From: an uncultured Bacteroides sp.
GTDB lineage: Bacteria; Bacteroidota; Bacteroidia; Bacteroidales; Bacteroidaceae
DNA length: 16,825 nucleotides
Assembly: GCA_900557355.1 (NCBI GenBank)
Contig: USSR01000067.1
Coordinates: 1-16,825, forward strand
Direction of reading: 5' to 3'
The first letter of the stretch is position 1; each line of letters begins with the position of its first letter. Made by a program: the position numbers and the translations under genes. The notes under the pieces were generated by a model. The model was given only the letters and a program-made list of their open reading frames with translations. It searched no databases and had not been told where the DNA came from. Positions 13,776 through 16,825 of the stretch are shown here, in pieces.

Positions 13776-16700
13776 TTAGAAAGTCACATTTACGCCAACC
13801 GTGAAAGTTCGGTTCAACGGGTACATTCCATAGTCGGTTCCCGGTGCCAGCGAGCTATCCTCTTTATGGCTTGTTTCAGGGGTGAATCCGCTATAACTGG
13901 TGAATGTCGCCAGATTCTGGATAGACATGTATACCCGGGCATTCTGCATAGCGCACTTTTGAGTAAGTACCTTAGGCAAAGTGTAACCCAGCGTCAGGTT
14001 ATTGATCCGTATAAAAGAACCATCTTCCACCCAACGGGTTGAAACGGCATTATTTTGTCCCGTAGTCAAGGCATTTGCGCGTGGAGTTTTGCCGTCTCCC
14101 GGATTTTCCTCAGATTGCCATCTGTTGAGCACTTCCCGCATCTGATTCATATTTCCTTCTAATTGTGTAAAAAAACGTTTTCCTAAGAACAGTACATCTC
14201 GGCCATGAACACCTTGTAGTACTATACTGAGATCAAAATTCTTGTATGTCAACTGGTTAGTCATCCCCCAAGAAAATTTAGGTTCATTGTTTCCGATAAT
14301 GGTACGATCATCGGCATCAATTATTCCGTCTTTGTTTATATCGGCATATTTAGCATCACCCACATGCGAATCGGCCAAATGGGGACTGTTATCCAGATCG
14401 GCTTGGTTCATATAAACGCCTATTTGTTTATAACTCTAGAAATTTCCCATCGGTTTACCAATCATTGTAATGTGCGTTGTTCCAGCACCACCGTCGCTTT
14501 GTATCGGGTCACCTGCGGGACCAAGCTCAACCACCTTATTACGGTTCATGGACATATTCAGATTGGTGGTCCAACTAAAGTCTTTATTCATCACATTGAC
14601 AGAATTGATTGTGAATTCAATCCCTTTATTGTTTACTTTACCAATATTACGCCAAGCTTTGGAAAAGCCAGTGATGGTTGGAATATCTACATTAAGCAAT
14701 AGGTCGGTTGTTCTGCGCTTATATAAATCCAACATAAACGATAAACGATTTTTGAATATGGAGAACTCAAATCCCAAATCATATTGCAAAGTCTTTTCCC
14801 AAGTCAGAGCGTGATTGGAAAAACTGTCTTGTGCTGATCCGGCAACAACATTTCCAGTTCCGGAACCAAATACATAATTTGCATTACTCATCGTACCGAT
14901 TGATGCATAATTGTCCGACATGCTGTTGTTTCCGGTTAAACCAATACTTGCCCGTATTTTCATATCACTAATCCACTGGATATTTTTCATAAACTTTTCC
15001 TGTGAGATTCTCCAGGCTACTGACCCCGACGGAAAATAACCGTAGCGATTGTCTTTTCCGAAGCAGGAAGAACCATCTGAACGAATCGAAGCTGTCAGAT
15101 AGTATTTATTGTTATATCGATAATTCACACGAGCCAGATAAGAAATCAGTGACCATTCATTCATATCAGAAGAACCGCTTTTTACCTTTGCATTATTCAA
15201 GGTACGGATAATATCGTCAGGAAAATCCGAACCTTCCGCTTTGCTCTGATTGTAAGTGTTCTTTTGGAAGGTAAGCCCAGCTACAGCATCAATTTCATGA
15301 GCTCCGAAAGAAGTGAAATAACTTAGTGTATTTTCGTTCAGCCAATTAAAAACTTCTTTGTTCTCAGTATTACCTTTTCTATCAGTTGAAGGAAGTGGAG
15401 CCACCGTTCCACCTTTAGGAACGTTAGATGGGCGGAAAAACTTACTTCTGTAGTTCATCATGTCAGCTCCTATTGTTGTCTTAAATTTCAAATTTTTTAA
15501 TATGGAAATTTCAGCAAACATATTTCCGAAAAAGCGGAGATTGGCTCGTTTATTTTCGATATCTTTTGCTAAAGCAACAGCATTGGGAACCCCACTCAGA
15601 CCATCGCCAGCTACAGCGTATTCTGCTTGCGAAGACCAGGTTCCATCCGGATTATAAACAGGCATAAGGGCAGTGGTTGCTAATGCCGGAATGATTACTC
15701 CGTCACCCGTCCAGTGTCCTTCGTTCACCCGGTTTTGATTGATATAGGTTGGCGCAAGATTGATCCCGACTTTTAGCCATTTAGTAAATTCACTTTCAAT
15801 TTTCGCACGGGCTGAGAAACGTTCATAATCGCTTCCTATGATGATTCCTACTTGATTGAAATATCCGGCAGAGAACATATATTTTGTTTTGCTATCCCCA
15901 CCGCTAACAGAAACCTGATAGTTTTGAATAGGCGCCGTCCTGAAAATTTCGTCCTGCCAATCTGTTCCTTTGCCTATGGCTGCCATAACTTCTGGATCAT
16001 CGTATATGGCTGGATAGCGATAACGGTTACCAGCAGGGCGCATTTCTAATGGATCATTGGGTGATGCACCCGGAACACGATCGACATAATTATTGTTGAA
16101 AGCTTCTCTACTAAATGCAACGAACTCCTCAGCATTCAACATGTCCATTTTTTTAGTGACATTCTGAAAGCCATAATATATATCTAAGTTTATACTCACT
16201 TTTCCGGCTTTACCCGACTTAGTGGTAACCAACACAACTCCGTTTGCTGCACGCGAACCATAAATGGCAGATGCAGAGGCATCTTTCAATACTTCTATAG
16301 ATTCTATGTCATTCGGATTGATCGAATTCAGATTTTGTTCGCCTAAAGGAAAACCGTCAACCACGTATAGTGGGGAACTGGAAGCGGAGATTGAACCCGC
16401 TCCACGCACACGGATAGTGGCGGCTTGTCCGGGAGAACCGGCTACCTGCTGAACTTGCACGCCAGCTAGTTGTCCGGCCATAGCTTGTGTAGGGTGTGAT
16501 ACTTTCAGGTCTTTCATAGAACCGGCTGATATTTGACCTACAGATCCTGTTAGGTCTTTCTTCTTAACAACTCCATAACCTATAACTACTACTTCATCCA
16601 GAGTTTCCGAATCTTCTTTCATGATTATCTTCAAATGAGTCTGATTGGTGATTTTAATTTCTTGAGTGAGATAACCAATATAGGAAACTTGAAGAATAGC

Positions 16701-16825
16701 GTTTTCGTGCACATTGGTAATGATGAACTTACCATCCAGATCTGTAATGCATCCGTTAGTGATACCTTTTTCAACTATATTCGCTCCGATTATCGGTTCA
16801 CCTTTTTCATAATTACTATACCCCC
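13776..16825 (-). pseudogene. SusC-like TonB-dependent transporter, 5'-partial, interrupted by in-frame TAG
   Basis: The gene encodes the outer-membrane pore of a SusC/SusD system, which imports oligosaccharides using TonB energy. The frame enters at the window edge in a carboxypeptidase-D-like regulatory domain (GEPIIGANIVEKGITNG, then GKFIITN). A TonB-box-like ETLDEVVVIGYG precedes the plug (DLTGSVGQ; RVRGAGSISASSSPLYVVDG; ASASAIYGSRAANGVVLVTT). A long barrel follows and ends in VNVTF at the stop 13776-13778. After 795 visible codons, a TAG at 14436-14438 interrupts the same frame: ...IGKPMGNF-stop-SYKQIGVYMNQADLDN. Family members usually have tyrosine here (F-Y-x-Y), so one base change from TAT or TAC explains it. 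The remaining 219 codons are intact. Truncation would remove the last barrel strands and the beta-signal. A sequencing error or stop suppression cannot be excluded. Confidence 0.9.

Noticed and set aside
14409..14411. ATG after the TAG in SusC as the start of a separate gene
   Set aside because: The frame is continuous with SusC, begins inside its barrel, and has no signal peptide, so it is the 3' part of the broken gene.
1..16825. CRISPR array, tRNA or rRNA genes
   Set aside because: I saw no regularly spaced direct repeats, no tRNA-like cloverleaf with a recognisable T-arm, and no rRNA segments on either strand by eye.

Overview
The window comes from a member of the Bacteroidales, most likely Bacteroides or a close relative. 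The evidence is a SusC/SusD pair, lipoprotein and outer-membrane genes without strong Shine-Dalgarno sequences, matches to the Bacteroides TAnnTTTG promoter element, and a methylase-like protein of the kind carried by Bacteroides conjugative elements. The sequence alone does not fix the species.

Layout. (1) Positions 1-611 hold the 3' end of an AMP-forming acyl-CoA ligase, broken by a one-base frameshift. A small DUF2007-type gene follows (750-947), then a bidirectional terminator. (2) Positions 1016-2115 on the minus strand hold a two-gene unit: a small outer-membrane beta-barrel protein and a small lipoprotein. (3) Positions 2188-3867 on the minus strand encode an exported GH20 beta-N-acetylhexosaminidase. 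(4) Positions 3868-6463 are gene-poor and look like the decayed remains of mobile DNA. They hold short tandem repeats, an orphan terminator, a 64-residue NUMOD3-like protein, an orphan N-6 methylase-like protein, a perfect 33-bp inverted repeat around a 131-bp spacer, and an apparent IS200/IS605 remnant with two related hairpins. (5) Positions 6464-16825 on the minus strand are a polysaccharide utilisation locus. In transcription order it has SusC (5' end outside the window), SusD, a hairpin-containing gap, a divergent clan GH-D (GH36-like) glycosidase, and two tandem S1 sulfatases with serine-type maturation motifs.

How the genes work together. SusC/SusD would bind and import a glycan. The lipoprotein sulfatases would remove sulfate, and the GH36-like enzyme would remove an alpha-linked sugar. 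The sulfatases resemble the N-sulfoglucosamine sulfohydrolase group and the nearby GH20 removes terminal GlcNAc or GalNAc, so a sulfated host glycan is a plausible but unproven substrate. The SusC gene carries an in-frame TAG at 14436-14438 that would remove the last quarter of the barrel. As written, the uptake half of the system is dead unless the stop is an error or is suppressed.

The observations most worth checking are the TAG in SusC, the 33-bp inverted repeat in front of the methylase gene (possible DNA inversion switch or MITE), and the covarying hairpin pair flanking a tnpA fragment.
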